Origin: an uncultured bacterium
GTDB taxonomy: Bacteria > Patescibacteriota > Saccharimonadia > Saccharimonadales > Saccharimonadaceae
Direction of reading: 5' to 3'
Length of the DNA: 64,000 nt
Assembly: GCA_902761145.1 (NCBI GenBank)
Contig: CACWJA010000001.1
Location: forward strand, 49,909 to 113,908
In this document: piece after piece, positions 34,187 to 42,911 of the stretch
How positions within the stretch are numbered: position 1 is the first letter of the stretch
Layout of the letters: each line of letters starts with the position of its first letter
Translations under genes and position numbers: made by a program
Notes under the pieces: model-generated
What the model was told of the DNA's origin: nothing
The model's database searches: none
The model's input: only the letters and a program-made list of their open reading frames with translations

Positions 34187-36034
34187 CTACATACCAGGGA
34201 TCTTAAAAGCACCCGGATCAACAGCCTGAGGTGTATATACCTGGTCTTGCATTGCCGGCTGAGGACCAAGCGACATTGGCTGAGCAGGCGCGCTAGAAGC
34301 CGCAGCAACGCCTGGAGCAACCGCGCCCAACGCACTATTCGTCTTATCCTGGTCAGAAGCCGACCCCGTCGGCGGCATCAGAGGCGCGTCAGCGCCCGTC
34401 ACGCTATTTCCTAAGCCACTCATATCCAACGGCGGCGTAGGCGGTGGGGGTAGTATTTCCTGCCCAGGCAAAGGCATAAAATTCATTTCTGGAACCCCAT
34501 TTATCTCAGGATTACTTGCCACCTGAGGCGCGGCAATAGATGCAGGGTTCGTATTGACAGACGGCGTACTCACAGAATTCTGCAACGGCGCAGGCGCTAC
34601 AAAATGACCTTCATTTACCTTACTAGGCGCAACAACTGGCGGCATTTCCGCAGCAGGTTGCAATACCTTCTTGTTTCCGTCAAACGCCATATCATCACCC
34701 TGGGCTATAGTCGCAGACTGCTTTGTTGCATTATCAGCATTGGACTCACCACCCACATTTTCATTAGTCGGCATTACCGGCGGCAAAACTGGTAAAGCCG
34801 ATATATCTTTATTATTGGGAGTAGCAGCATCTTTTTTCACCTCTGCGCCAACACTAACACCAGCCTTCCCGTCAAAATCAGCCTTCAGCTCAGATTCTAC
34901 CGCTGCAGTTGACATTCCATCGCTGTCAATTTTCATTGGCTGTCTCACTGCCTCAGGCACTGTTTTATCACCAGCCTGAGCCAAACCAGCCGCAGCTTCT
35001 TTTAAATCATTCATCAAATCAGACTCCGGCCTTGCCGTATCTTTACTTGTAGAACTTTTAGCATCAGCTGATACGTTGTCACTAGCGCCATCAGCAACCG
35101 CCGTCGCAACAGACTTTTGACCTGCATCTGCGGCATCATGCGTAATCCTTAATTTTGTCGGATCTTCCTTTACAACTTCCTTTAGTTTGTCTTCCGCCTC
35201 ATACAACTTATTCATTGCATCAGGAGTAATATTCTTAGAAACTAATTGCTGATTTGCGCCAGATTCCATCAGCCTGGATGCAATTTGCATCGTATTGGGC
35301 GTAGTCTTAGCATTTGAAAATCTATTCGTCGCTGCCACAATACCAGTCAAGAAAGCTGTCGCATCGTCTTTCTCTATTGTAGCCTCACCACTTGCACTGT
35401 ATAATAATTTCGCGATCATCTCAGATACCGAGCTAGCACTCTTATCATTCCATTCTATCTCACCAAGCTTACCAGGATCACCAGTAGTAACATTAATTAC
35501 TGACGCATCGTGCATTATCCTCCCGTGTTCCCTCAAAGCCGCATCTAAATCTGATCCGTTCATTACATCTAGAGCAATTACTAAATCTACATTATAATCA
35601 CCATATGAAAATTCTAAATCCCTCGAATCAATTCGTGTCTTATATGGCGTAATATATATTTTTACATACTCACCGTCCAACTTATATCGCAAATGGTCAG
35701 CCTTATCCTTATTCAAAGCAATCACGAAATCTTGCAACGTATCTGCCGTAGATTCAAAAGTTTTTTCTGGCTCCAAAAATTCCAAAGCATTCGGAGTAGT
35801 TCCAGAGTAAATAGCCGTAGCTCGCTTGCCAAGTCTATCCAGATACAATGTCAATCCTATTGCTGCCGCCATCTCGTCTACCGACGGGTTACTAGACAAC
35901 GCTACCAAAACATTCTTTGCCCCAGATATTTTATTTGCCACTTCTACCATGACATTCCCCCTTCCGGTATTGCTAGAGGGCTTAGCACCGGAATCCGAAA
36001 CAGCAGAGTTAGTCGACATGTTTTCTTGATCCAT
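34187..36034 (-). CDS. Degenerate DHH-family phosphoesterase-like protein with long disordered tail
   Basis: This is a 615-residue protein. Residues ~25-290 have the DHH/NrnA-like order: LVALSSNPSVDEMAAAIGLTLYL (in place of HxxPDxDxxGS), VDLVIALDVMNGSDLD, ASVINVTTGDPG (in place of the DHH triad), then TAFLTGIVAATNRFSNAKTTP. Several metal-ligand positions are not conserved, so it may bind rather than cleave nucleotides. Residues ~300-615 are Ala/Pro/Ser/Gln-rich and probably disordered. TAATAT ends 6 nt before the ATG (leaderless). Confidence 0.7.
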   Translation of the reverse strand: MDQENMSTNSAVSDSGAKPSSNTGRGNVMVEVANKISGAKNVLVALSSNPSVDEMAAAIGLTLYLDRLGKRATAIYSGTTPNALEFLEPEKTFESTADTLQDFVIALNKDKADHLRYKLDGEYVKIYITPYKTRIDSRDLEFSYGDYNVDLVIALDVMNGSDLDAALREHGRIMHDASVINVTTGDPGKLGEIEWNDKSASSVSEMIAKLLYSASGEATIEKDDATAFLTGIVAATNRFSNAKTTPNTMQIASRLMESGANQQLVSKNITPDAMNKLYEAEDKLKEVVKEDPTKLRITHDAADAGQKSVATAVADGASDNVSADAKSSTSKDTARPESDLMNDLKEAAAGLAQAGDKTVPEAVRQPMKIDSDGMSTAAVESELKADFDGKAGVSVGAEVKKDAATPNNKDISALPVLPPVMPTNENVGGESNADNATKQSATIAQGDDMAFDGNKKVLQPAAEMPPVVAPSKVNEGHFVAPAPLQNSVSTPSVNTNPASIAAPQVASNPEINGVPEMNFMPLPGQEILPPPPTPPLDMSGLGNSVTGADAPLMPPTGSASDQDKTNSALGAVAPGVAAASSAPAQPMSLGPQPAMQDQVYTPQAVDPGAFKIPGM

Positions 36035-36154
36035 ACCCCCATATTAGCATAAGCCCATATTTTGTGCAACATCAATACGCACTGTTTTTCTCTTACGTCT
36101 ACCAACACAAATGCCCAACATCCACCTTAATCTCCACTCTATCTAAGTTTCCCC

Positions 36155-36183
36155 TTTACATTTTCACCCAAAAGAGTTATAAT
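36155..36183 (+). promoter_or_regulatory. rpsT promoter
   Basis: TTTACA (36155-36160), a 17-nt spacer and TATAAT (36178-36183). The leader to rpsT is about 33 nt with an AGGAA SD. Confidence 0.75.
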
Positions 36184-36222
36184 ACATACAAGTTATTAAT
36201 TTTAATGTAAATAGGAATATAA

Positions 36223-36576
36223 ATGCCGATAATCAAATCAGCCAAAAAGGCCGCTCGGCAAGCAGAGAAACGCACCGAGCACAACGTAGAAATCAAAAAA
36301 TCCATCAAAGCCGCATTGAAGGCTTTCAAAGCCAACCCTACTCCTGCTACGCTAGCAAAAGCTCAGTCCGAGTACGACAAAGCGGTCAAGAAAAATCTCC
36401 TAAAGAAAAATACTGCTTCACGTCGCAAAGCTAAATTGCATGCCATCGCAAAAAAAGCAGAAGTCAAGCTAGAAAAATCCACTAAGCCGGCGACCAAAAA
36501 ACCTGTAACCAAATCTACAACAAAGCCAGCCGCAGCAAAAAAGCCTGCACCAAAAGCCAAGGCTGCACAGAAGTAG
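36223..36576 (+). CDS. rpsT: 30S ribosomal protein bS20 with basic C-terminal extension
   Basis: This 117-residue protein begins with the S20 motif MPIIKSAKKAARQAEKR, has helices with NTASRRKAKLHAIAKKAE, and carries an extra ~35-residue Lys/Ala/Pro tail (KPATKKPVTKST) beyond the usual ~85 residues. bS20 binds 16S rRNA. The last 62 nt overlap the 3' end of holA on the other strand, so the tail codons constrain both genes. Confidence 0.92.
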   Translation: MPIIKSAKKAARQAEKRTEHNVEIKKSIKAALKAFKANPTPATLAKAQSEYDKAVKKNLLKKNTASRRKAKLHAIAKKAEVKLEKSTKPATKKPVTKSTTKPAAAKKPAPKAKAAQK

Positions 36577-37120
36577 ATTTTAAACTTAAATCAAGTCTAG
36601 AGAGCTCCTTTAGAGCTCTCTTTTCTTTTGCCCCAGGGTGGGCCTTATAGTCTTTCAAGGCCTGAGATATCATCAGTCCGCAAAACATTATCGGATCCTC
36701 TTCGCTCTTTATCTCATCAAGCATTGCTACTGCTCGCGCACCGTCTTTTTTCGCTATTGCATATACGTCAAATACTCTTTTCAGGTTCGGATTTACTGGT
36801 ATTTTATATTCTTTCCACTCTATTTTGTCTTTCAATGTTTTATAAGTGCTAGATCGTTTATCTATTTTTTGTTCAAATATTATTATATCGTGTACAGTAT
36901 TTACATATTCTGGCAATTCGTCATATACGGACTTATTTTCAAATAAATCTCTTATTAATATGCTTCTTTTTTCGCTAAATAATGACCCTCCCCAAAACAA
37001 ACTTGGCAAATCTTCTACTGCCAGCTCCGCACCCTCTACTATTTCATACTCATCCCCCAAAAAAGTTTCTATATCTTTTTTTGCACGCACCCTATCATCA
37101 CCATAATACACCTTAATCAT
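36515..37120 (-). CDS. holA: DNA polymerase III delta subunit-like protein (clamp loader), short
   Basis: This is a 201-residue protein with the HolA order: KVYYGDDRVRAKKDIETFL (the FLYGxD region), a mid section LFSEKRSILIRDL, EYVNTVHDIIIFEQK, and a C-terminal helix (AMLDEIKSEEDPIMFCGLMISQ, ALKELSRLDLSLKS). It is much shorter than E. coli HolA (about 343), with a reduced collar domain. The final ~17 hydrophobic residues are encoded antisense to the rpsT tail and are probably not conserved. The start overlaps mutM by 8 nt. Confidence 0.8.
   Translation of the reverse strand: MIKVYYGDDRVRAKKDIETFLGDEYEIVEGAELAVEDLPSLFWGGSLFSEKRSILIRDLFENKSVYDELPEYVNTVHDIIIFEQKIDKRSSTYKTLKDKIEWKEYKIPVNPNLKRVFDVYAIAKKDGARAVAMLDEIKSEEDPIMFCGLMISQALKDYKAHPGAKEKRALKELSRLDLSLKSTSVQPWLLVQAFLLRLALL
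36599..36629 (+). terminator. rpsT terminator, located inside holA
   Basis: AGAGAGCTC-CTTTA-GAGCTCTCT is followed by TTTCTTTT on the plus strand. It lies within the coding sequence of holA. Confidence 0.8.
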
Positions 37121-38006
37121 TTCTTACCCCCTCCTCTACAGCAGGCGTTGTATCGACAGTATCTTTTTGACATTTTGGGCATATATGCGTCCCCCTCCCA
37201 GCTACACGCTTTTTTATTATCTTAGCCCCACATCTCGGGCACGCTAGCCCCTCTTTACGAAACACTTTTGCAAATTTTTCTAAATAGTCTCCTTTGGTAC
37301 CATCCGCACGCACATATGTCGCCATTGTCGACCCGCCAGACTCTATAGATTCATCCATTACTTCGCATGCCGCTTTTAGTAATTTTTCTGCCTCAGGTTT
37401 ATCTAGCTCTCCGGCGCGCCGCTCTGGATGAATTTTTGCCACATACAACGCCTCATCCGCATATATATTCCCCAACCCACATATTATAGTCTGATCCAAC
37501 AATACCGCTTTTATACATGCCTTCTGATGTCTTTGCAATTTTTCATAAAAGTCATCGATACTCATATCCCAAGGTTCTTTAGCCAATTTCTTCACAAATT
37601 CGTCTTGCTCCACCCTTGCCGTAGGCAACACTTTTATGAACCCAAATTTTCTTTGATCATTAAAATATAGCACTCCATCCGACAACTTTATCACTACACG
37701 CGTCTGTTTATTCGGCAATTTCGCAACAAAATTCTCACTCGGATGTCCTGCCGCATATCTCGTCTCTCCGTCATATATCAATTGCCCAGTCATCCTTAGA
37801 TGTATCATTAGCGACACTCCCCCATCAAGATCCACTATCAAAGCCTTGCCATATCGCCTTATCTTCTCTATTTTTCTACCTACGATGTCTCCCACTACAC
37901 CACAAAAAGATTTCTCGCAGTACACATCTACGCTTACTATTTTCTGTTTCACAATATATTCATCTAATCCTCTGCGAATAGTCTCTACTTCTGGCAACTC
38001 TGGCAT
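37113..38006 (-). CDS. mutM: Formamidopyrimidine-DNA glycosylase (Fpg/MutM)
   Basis: This 297-residue base-excision enzyme removes 8-oxoG and has AP-lyase activity. The catalytic N-terminus is MPELPEVETIRRGL (Pro2 nucleophile, Glu3). Other motifs are MIHLRMTGQL, FNDQRKFGF, GLGNIYADEALYVAKIHP, and a complete C-terminal zinc finger CPRCG...CPKCQ (about residues 256-279). Unlike DnaG and LigA here, its zinc ligands are retained. SD AAAGGAG precedes the ATG. Confidence 0.97.
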   Translation of the reverse strand: MPELPEVETIRRGLDEYIVKQKIVSVDVYCEKSFCGVVGDIVGRKIEKIRRYGKALIVDLDGGVSLMIHLRMTGQLIYDGETRYAAGHPSENFVAKLPNKQTRVVIKLSDGVLYFNDQRKFGFIKVLPTARVEQDEFVKKLAKEPWDMSIDDFYEKLQRHQKACIKAVLLDQTIICGLGNIYADEALYVAKIHPERRAGELDKPEAEKLLKAACEVMDESIESGGSTMATYVRADGTKGDYLEKFAKVFRKEGLACPRCGAKIIKKRVAGRGTHICPKCQKDTVDTTPAVEEGVRND

Positions 38007-38047
38007 TTTTCTCCTTTCCCTAATTTTAGCATATTTTCAGTACCACA

Positions 38048-38184
38048 GTATTACTTATTAGTCCCAAGCTAACATTGAGAAACATTAAGAAAAAATCTTA
38101 GATTTTTTGCCGAAGTGGCGAAGCTTTGGCGTACAATCTCTGATTACGCCAAAGCGTAGCTTCCAAAATACGGTGAATTATGTG
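38048..38184. repeat. Structured intergenic element, copy 2
   Basis: The 5' box ATTGAGAAACATTAAG is present, then hairpin AAAAAATC-TTA-GATTTTTT, a small GCC-GAAGT-GGC stem, hairpin CTTTGGCGTA/TACGCCAAAG, and the 3' box GTAGCTTCCAAAAT followed by GTGAATTATG as in copy 1. Pairing of the outer stem's 5' strand (around 38045-38057) is imperfect, so this copy looks partly degraded. Confidence 0.7.
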
Positions 38185-38271
38185 ACAACATCACCCCAAA
38201 GAGCATCAGTCTCAAATCAAGCATTTTTTACAAAATTGTGGAAAACCACCATATTTAGCGTAAAAAAGTAC

Positions 38272-38301
38272 TTGACATACGCTATATATGGGGGGTATAA
38301 T
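38272..38301 (+). promoter_or_regulatory. Strong promoter of the 38355 gene
   Basis: TTGACA (38272-38277), an 18-nt spacer with GGGGGG, and TATAAT (38296-38301). Both hexamers match consensus perfectly. Confidence 0.8.
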
Positions 38302-38354
38302 AAATACCATAACGGTAATACTAATATAACGGCCATCAAGCCAGAAAGAAAATC

Positions 38355-38795
38355 ATGAAAAAAATAATATACAAATCAGCCAACGATACAGCAAACTTCG
38401 ACATCAAACGCTTCGTTAAGTCCCTAAGCAAATACGCCAAAGTTTCCGAAAAAGACGTTACCGAAGCACTTGCCGAGTTCGATCAATACGAAACTCTCCA
38501 TGTTTCCTGCCTCGTAGAAGCAGGCGTCAAGCTCATCAGCGCCAAAGGCGACGACGAAGCCGCCAAAGAATACTTCGATGCACATTCCGAATATTTCGAT
38601 GAAGGTAAATTCGAACGTCTCCGCCGTATCACCGGTTACCTCGTAGGCACGCTGGATCGCTGGAACGACGCCAAAAAAGCCGAAGAGTCCGCTCGCGTCA
38701 AGCATTCCGTCAACTCCGCTATTAATGACGCTGAGCGTCTAGCCGCTATAGAGACCCAGGCCATGGAGCACAATATAGCTTACGCCACACGATAG
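38355..38795 (+). CDS. Stand-alone protein resembling the NrdD glycyl-radical C-terminus
   Basis: This is a 146-residue soluble protein. Residues ~86-117 (ERLRRITGYLVG, then DRWNDAKKAEESARVKH) closely resemble the C-terminal glycyl-radical segment of anaerobic ribonucleotide reductase NrdD (RVxGYL..., WNxGKxxE, RVKH). The N-terminal ~80 residues are helical and acidic, not an NrdD catalytic barrel. The Gly at residue 94 corresponds to the radical-bearing position. It may be a detached or spare-part glycyl-radical domain, or a repurposed fold. A consensus promoter suggests high expression. Confidence 0.6.
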   Translation: MKKIIYKSANDTANFDIKRFVKSLSKYAKVSEKDVTEALAEFDQYETLHVSCLVEAGVKLISAKGDDEAAKEYFDAHSEYFDEGKFERLRRITGYLVGTLDRWNDAKKAEESARVKHSVNSAINDAERLAAIETQAMEHNIAYATR

Positions 38796-38821
38796 CCGGA
38801 TAGCTATACAATCACTATCTA

Positions 38822-38852
38822 ATATCACCCTGTTCCCAGGGTGATATTTTTA
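38822..38852. terminator. Terminator between the 38355 gene and polA
   Basis: ATATCACCCT-GTTCCC-AGGGTGATAT is followed by TTTTTA on the plus strand. It overlaps the polA stop. Confidence 0.85.
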
Positions 38853-41201
38853 TAACTCTCCCCAATTCTTCCCCACCGTTACTTCTACAGCTAGTTTTAT
38901 CTTCAGCTCTGGCGCCACCGCCTCCATTTCCCGCTGCAATACCTTAGACACATCCTCAGCTTGTTCTTTATCACATTCTACTATCAAAGAATCATGCACC
39001 TGCATTATTAATTCCGCCCCTTCCGGCAGCACTCTGCTCACATTTATCATTGCTCGCTTCATCAAATCCGCCTCAGTTCCTTGTATAGGCATATTCTGTG
39101 CCGCCCTCTCTGCTGCCTGCCGTATCAAAAAGTTCGACGACTTCACATCCGGTGTCGGTCTTCTTCTACCATAATACGTTTCTACATAGCCGCGCTCACG
39201 CGCTTGTTTTAGTATCTCCTCCAACTTACGCTTTATTGGCGCTCGTAGCTCAAAATAATTATCAATAAATTCCTTTGCTTCTGCCACAGACATTTTTGCC
39301 GCGTCCGCAAGGCCCTTCACACTCATTCCATATAGCACACCAAAATTAATCACTTTCGCCGCTCTGCGTTGCGCTTTAGTTACCTCCTCAAAAGGCACAT
39401 GAAAAGCTTCCGCCGCAGTCTTGGTATGTATATCAATATCAGCATTAAAATCGTCTATCAAAGCTTGGTCGCCCGCCAGTACCGCCGCCAATCTCAGTTC
39501 AAACTGCGAATAATCCGCCGATACTAGCACCTTGCCACTAGGCGCCACAAATCCCATCCGGATTCTTTTTCCTTCTTCTGTTCGCACTGGTATATTCTGT
39601 AAATTCGGATTTAACGAAGACAGTCGCCCTGTAGCAGTAACATTCTGAGTGAATGTCGTATGTATCCGCCCTTCTTCATCTGCCATATCTGGCATCGGTA
39701 TTACATATGTAGATAATAGTTTCGCAATTTCTCTATATCTTATTATCAATTCTATTATTGGATGCGTATCCTTTAGTTTGTCCAATTCTTTTGCACCAGT
39801 AGAATATCCCCGTGTAGTTTTTTTAATTCCTTTTACTGGTAATTTTAGATCCCCAAACAATACTTCACCTAATTGTACTGGCGAATTTACATTAAATACT
39901 TTCCCAGCCTCATTATATATTCGCTCTTCAATCTCTTTTGCCTCTGCAGTATATTCACTTTTTAGCCCCTCAAAATATTCTCGGTCAATCAGCATACCTT
40001 TACGCTCCATTTTGTATAATACTGGGATCAAAGGCAAGTCAAACTGTGTCAATATCTCATATAATTTTGGATATTTACCATATTCCTTCAATTGCCGCTT
40101 ATACTCATCCATCAGTACAGCTAATCTCGGCACCTCTCGCACTAGTGGGTTCAACAAAAACTCCGCTTGAGTTAAGTCCCAATACGGCTTACCGCCCAAT
40201 ATTTCCTTCGCTATCCCCTCATCGCTATGCATTAAAGTCTTAATGTCATAATCCACTATTGCATTATCAATAACTTCATATTCCTGACCATCTCCCAGTT
40301 CTTCATCCTTATCACTATCTACCACATCTTTACTAATTTTTCGTATCAGGGAGTTAAATTCTAGCTTCTTTAATCCTTCTATCACCTTGTCTTTGTCAAA
40401 TACAAAATCTTTCATTTCACTCAGTTTTACTGGCGCATCAAACATTATTTGCGCTAAATCCCGCGACATATATGCCGACTCTTTACCTTTTTCCAGCTTC
40501 GTATGTACCGACCCACTAATCTTGTCAAGATTATCATAAACCCCATCTAGCGTACCATATTCATTTAGTAACTTCGCCGCTGTCTTCTCCCCCACACCAG
40601 GTACACCTGGAATATTATCCGACGCATCGCCTTTCAAAGATTTTAGGTCCAAAAACTGCGATTTTTTTATACCATATTTAGCTTCTATCTCCGCTACATC
40701 TATTTGCTCTATATTTGTAAATCCCTTGAGTATCCGCCACATATGCGTATTATCATCTACTATTTGCAGCATATCTAGATCCGACGATATTATATATGTT
40801 TCATATTCACATTTACCATCATTACCCACCGTCTCATCCGCCTGCAAGCTCAGCGTACCTATGATGTCATCCGCCTCATAATTATCTATTTCTACAAAGT
40901 TCCATCCCAAAGCCTGCGTAAGTTCCTCAAGCAGTGGTATCTGCGTATAAAAATCATCTCCTGGTTTTACCCGCCCAGCCTTATACTCCGCATATATTTC
41001 TCGCCGTCGGCTCACCGAAGTTTTTGAATCCCACGCCACCACCACTTTAGTAGGATCTAGTTTTTTTACTATCTCCATCGCTATTGCCGCAAACCCATAC
41101 ACTCCCCCAGTAGGAGTGCCGTCCGCTAAGCTCAGTGCCCCCATCGCATAATACCCCCGATAAAATACCGACTTTCCGTCTATCAGCACCAATCTTTTCA
41201 T
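38850..41201 (-). CDS. polA: DNA polymerase I lacking a recognisable 3'-5' exonuclease domain
   Basis: This 783-residue enzyme fills gaps and removes RNA primers. Residues 1-~290 are the 5'-3' exonuclease (VAWDSKTSVSRR, NYEADDIIGT, IISSDLDMLQIV, GDASDNIPGVPGVGEKTA). A short linker replaces the 3'-5' exonuclease domain (total ~930 in E. coli). The polymerase domain has motif A VSADYSQFELRLAAV, motif B RRAAKVINFGVLYGMS and motif C MQVHDSLIVE. Phe replaces the usual Ile in DYSQI-ELR. The ATG immediately follows the stop of the CoaE-like gene. Confidence 0.96.
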   Translation of the reverse strand: MKRLVLIDGKSVFYRGYYAMGALSLADGTPTGGVYGFAAIAMEIVKKLDPTKVVVAWDSKTSVSRRREIYAEYKAGRVKPGDDFYTQIPLLEELTQALGWNFVEIDNYEADDIIGTLSLQADETVGNDGKCEYETYIISSDLDMLQIVDDNTHMWRILKGFTNIEQIDVAEIEAKYGIKKSQFLDLKSLKGDASDNIPGVPGVGEKTAAKLLNEYGTLDGVYDNLDKISGSVHTKLEKGKESAYMSRDLAQIMFDAPVKLSEMKDFVFDKDKVIEGLKKLEFNSLIRKISKDVVDSDKDEELGDGQEYEVIDNAIVDYDIKTLMHSDEGIAKEILGGKPYWDLTQAEFLLNPLVREVPRLAVLMDEYKRQLKEYGKYPKLYEILTQFDLPLIPVLYKMERKGMLIDREYFEGLKSEYTAEAKEIEERIYNEAGKVFNVNSPVQLGEVLFGDLKLPVKGIKKTTRGYSTGAKELDKLKDTHPIIELIIRYREIAKLLSTYVIPMPDMADEEGRIHTTFTQNVTATGRLSSLNPNLQNIPVRTEEGKRIRMGFVAPSGKVLVSADYSQFELRLAAVLAGDQALIDDFNADIDIHTKTAAEAFHVPFEEVTKAQRRAAKVINFGVLYGMSVKGLADAAKMSVAEAKEFIDNYFELRAPIKRKLEEILKQARERGYVETYYGRRRPTPDVKSSNFLIRQAAERAAQNMPIQGTEADLMKRAMINVSRVLPEGAELIMQVHDSLIVECDKEQAEDVSKVLQREMEAVAPELKIKLAVEVTVGKNWGEL

Positions 41202-41768
41202 CTAAAACTCTATCTCTTTTAGCACCGCATCCACTTCCTTCTTTAGCTCATCCACCGTACCATTATTTAGTACATAGTAGTCTGCCGCCGCTATCGGGCC
41301 ACCCTTCTCTAAGTTTTCTATTTCCGACCTATCTCGCTCGCGTATCGCTGCAGCATCAAACGCTCTCCCTGGCCGCTTTGCTACCCTCTTGTAGCGTAGC
41401 TTCTTGTCCACTACCACCGCCATCACACTTAGATTCTTCGGGAACTCATGTTTCAATATCCTATATTCTGTCCACGAATACACACCATCCAGTATTATTC
41501 GCTTTTGTCCTGCCGCTATTAGGCCTTCCACCTCTGCTATCACTTGCCTCACCACCCAATCTTTGCCTTCAGTCACTCGTATCATTTCCCGGAATTCTTT
41601 CTCGCTCTCTCCGTCCTCAGTACGCTCTATACCTCGCTTCTCCATTTCCTTATAAATCATCCCACCAAAATACACTTTTGGGTATCCCTTTTCAGTCAGA
41701 TAATCCACCACTACAGATTTACCACTCCCACTCATACCTACTATTGCTAGTATTTTTATATTATCCAT
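41202..41768 (-). CDS. CoaE-like P-loop kinase
   Basis: This 188-residue protein has P-loop VGMSGSGKSVVVDYL (about residues 10-24). FREMIRVTEGKDWVVRQV, IILDGVYSWTEYRILKH, VVDKKLRYKRVAKRPG and IRERDRSEIENL then follow the order of dephospho-CoA kinase/AAA-type small-molecule kinases. CoaE proper has a Thr/His-containing active site that I cannot confirm, so the substrate stays open. It shares an operon with polA, its stop touching the polA start. TATACT ends 6 nt before the ATG (leaderless). Confidence 0.75.
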   Translation of the reverse strand: MDNIKILAIVGMSGSGKSVVVDYLTEKGYPKVYFGGMIYKEMEKRGIERTEDGESEKEFREMIRVTEGKDWVVRQVIAEVEGLIAAGQKRIILDGVYSWTEYRILKHEFPKNLSVMAVVVDKKLRYKRVAKRPGRAFDAAAIRERDRSEIENLEKGGPIAAADYYVLNNGTVDELKKEVDAVLKEIEF

Positions 41769-42084
41769 ATCTTAAGTATAGCATAGACCTGATTGTAAGT
41801 TTAGCTTTTATAAATGGTGTAGCAAAGTTATATTATCTACTACAATTGAGAAACATTAAGGCAAAATTTACCTTTAGGTAGATTTTGCCGCCGTAAGCCC
41901 CTTGGGACGCTCTAGCGAAGCAAAGCGAGCGTTAGGGGCGAAGTGATATGGTAAAATTACTTACTACATCACGTAGCCTCCGAAATGTAGTAGATGATGT
42001 AACTATTACATAGTATTCATTTAGCTTCCAAGATGTGGCAAAGGATGCATCATATCTATAGTGTATATATGTTATAATATCTCT
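41769..42084. other. Divergent intergenic region with copy 3 of the structured element
   Basis: This 316-nt gap holds copy 3 (41835-41995), a partial tandem derivative near 41996-42053, and the TATAAT of the 42085 gene at 42073-42078. No gene is visible. Confidence 0.6.
41835..41995. repeat. Structured intergenic element, copy 3
   Basis: The outer stem pairs ATCTACTACA (41835-41844) with TGTAGTAGAT (41986-41995), a different sequence from copy 1 but the same pairing. The box ATTGAGAAACATTAAG is followed by hairpin GGCAAAAT.../...ATTTTGCC, an extended GCCCC...GGGGC arm containing GCCCCTTGGGACGC, hairpin GTGAT.../...ATCAC, and the box GTAGCCTCCGAAAT. A further TAGCTTCC motif with ATGATG/CATCAT pairing lies at 41994-42053 and looks like a truncated second copy. 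Confidence 0.75.
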
Positions 42085-42897
42085 ATGGCAAATTTTTTCA
42101 CTACCAAAGACCCATTAGATCAGATAATCTCCGAAACATTTCCAGACAAGGCCATCCAGCACACCCAACATATCCTTACTGGCTGGACAAATATCGTTAT
42201 CGAAGTTACTACTTCCGACGGTACATATTTCTTCCGTTTTCCACGCAATCCTTTCTGGTCCAAAATGATAGTCAAAGACGCCGCTGTCTGTAACTTTGTC
42301 GATGGCAAGACCAGTTTCTACACCCCCCAAATGGAGCTTCATTACGATAGCAAGCATCGCCCATTCTCAGTTCATCGCAAGATCGAAGGCTACACCCTGG
42401 GCGATCGCATCTACCATCTTTCCCATACCGCCCTCACTGGCGCCGCCTACGATATCGGCAAATTCATCAAAGAGCTTTCCGGCATAGATCTTAGCGATGC
42501 TCCAGCCGAAGTCACCTACCCACTTTCAGATTTTCTTCACGAGCTAGATTACGAACATTACGATCATCATATCGATGCCGACCACGCCTATATCAAATCC
42601 ACCGATGGTCATCAGCTCGTTCATGGCGATCTCAATCTAGGCAATATTTTACTAGACGACCACGACAAAGTAATCGGCGTTATAGATTTTTGCTTTGCCG
42701 GTACCGGCAATCCTCATATGGATGTCGCCCGTATTGTTTCACGCCCCGCTCCAGCCGAATTTGAACAAACTTTCCTTAGTCAGTTCAACAATTCCTCTGA
42801 AATAGAGCGTATGCGCACCGCTTGGCACAATATCGACGCTGGCTACGCCGCCCACATCCGCTCCCACTTCCCAGAGATAAACCTCAACCAACTCTAA
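42085..42897 (+). CDS. Aminoglycoside phosphotransferase (APH)-fold kinase
   Basis: This 270-residue protein has the APH/choline-kinase fold: nucleotide-binding N-lobe (GTYFFRFPRNPFWSKM), catalytic loop LVHGDLNLGNILLDD (residues ~185-199) and metal-binding VIGVIDFCFAGTGNPHMDVARI. Such kinases phosphorylate small alcohols, sugars or drugs, and the substrate is unknown. Start 42085 is chosen because TATAAT ends exactly 6 nt upstream (leaderless). The longer frame from 42061 would begin upstream of that box. Confidence 0.85.
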   Translation: MANFFTTKDPLDQIISETFPDKAIQHTQHILTGWTNIVIEVTTSDGTYFFRFPRNPFWSKMIVKDAAVCNFVDGKTSFYTPQMELHYDSKHRPFSVHRKIEGYTLGDRIYHLSHTALTGAAYDIGKFIKELSGIDLSDAPAEVTYPLSDFLHELDYEHYDHHIDADHAYIKSTDGHQLVHGDLNLGNILLDDHDKVIGVIDFCFAGTGNPHMDVARIVSRPAPAEFEQTFLSQFNNSSEIERMRTAWHNIDAGYAAHIRSHFPEINLNQL

Positions 42898-42911
42898 TCC
42901 GCACCCCTCTA

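Larger units (their letters stand above)
38007..38354. other. Intergenic region between mutM and the 38355 gene
   Basis: This 348-nt gap contains copy 2 of the structured element (38048-38184), then the strong promoter at 38272-38301 and a 53-nt leader of the 38355 gene. A plus-strand frame at 38107-38358 crosses the element and promoter and is not credible. Confidence 0.6.
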
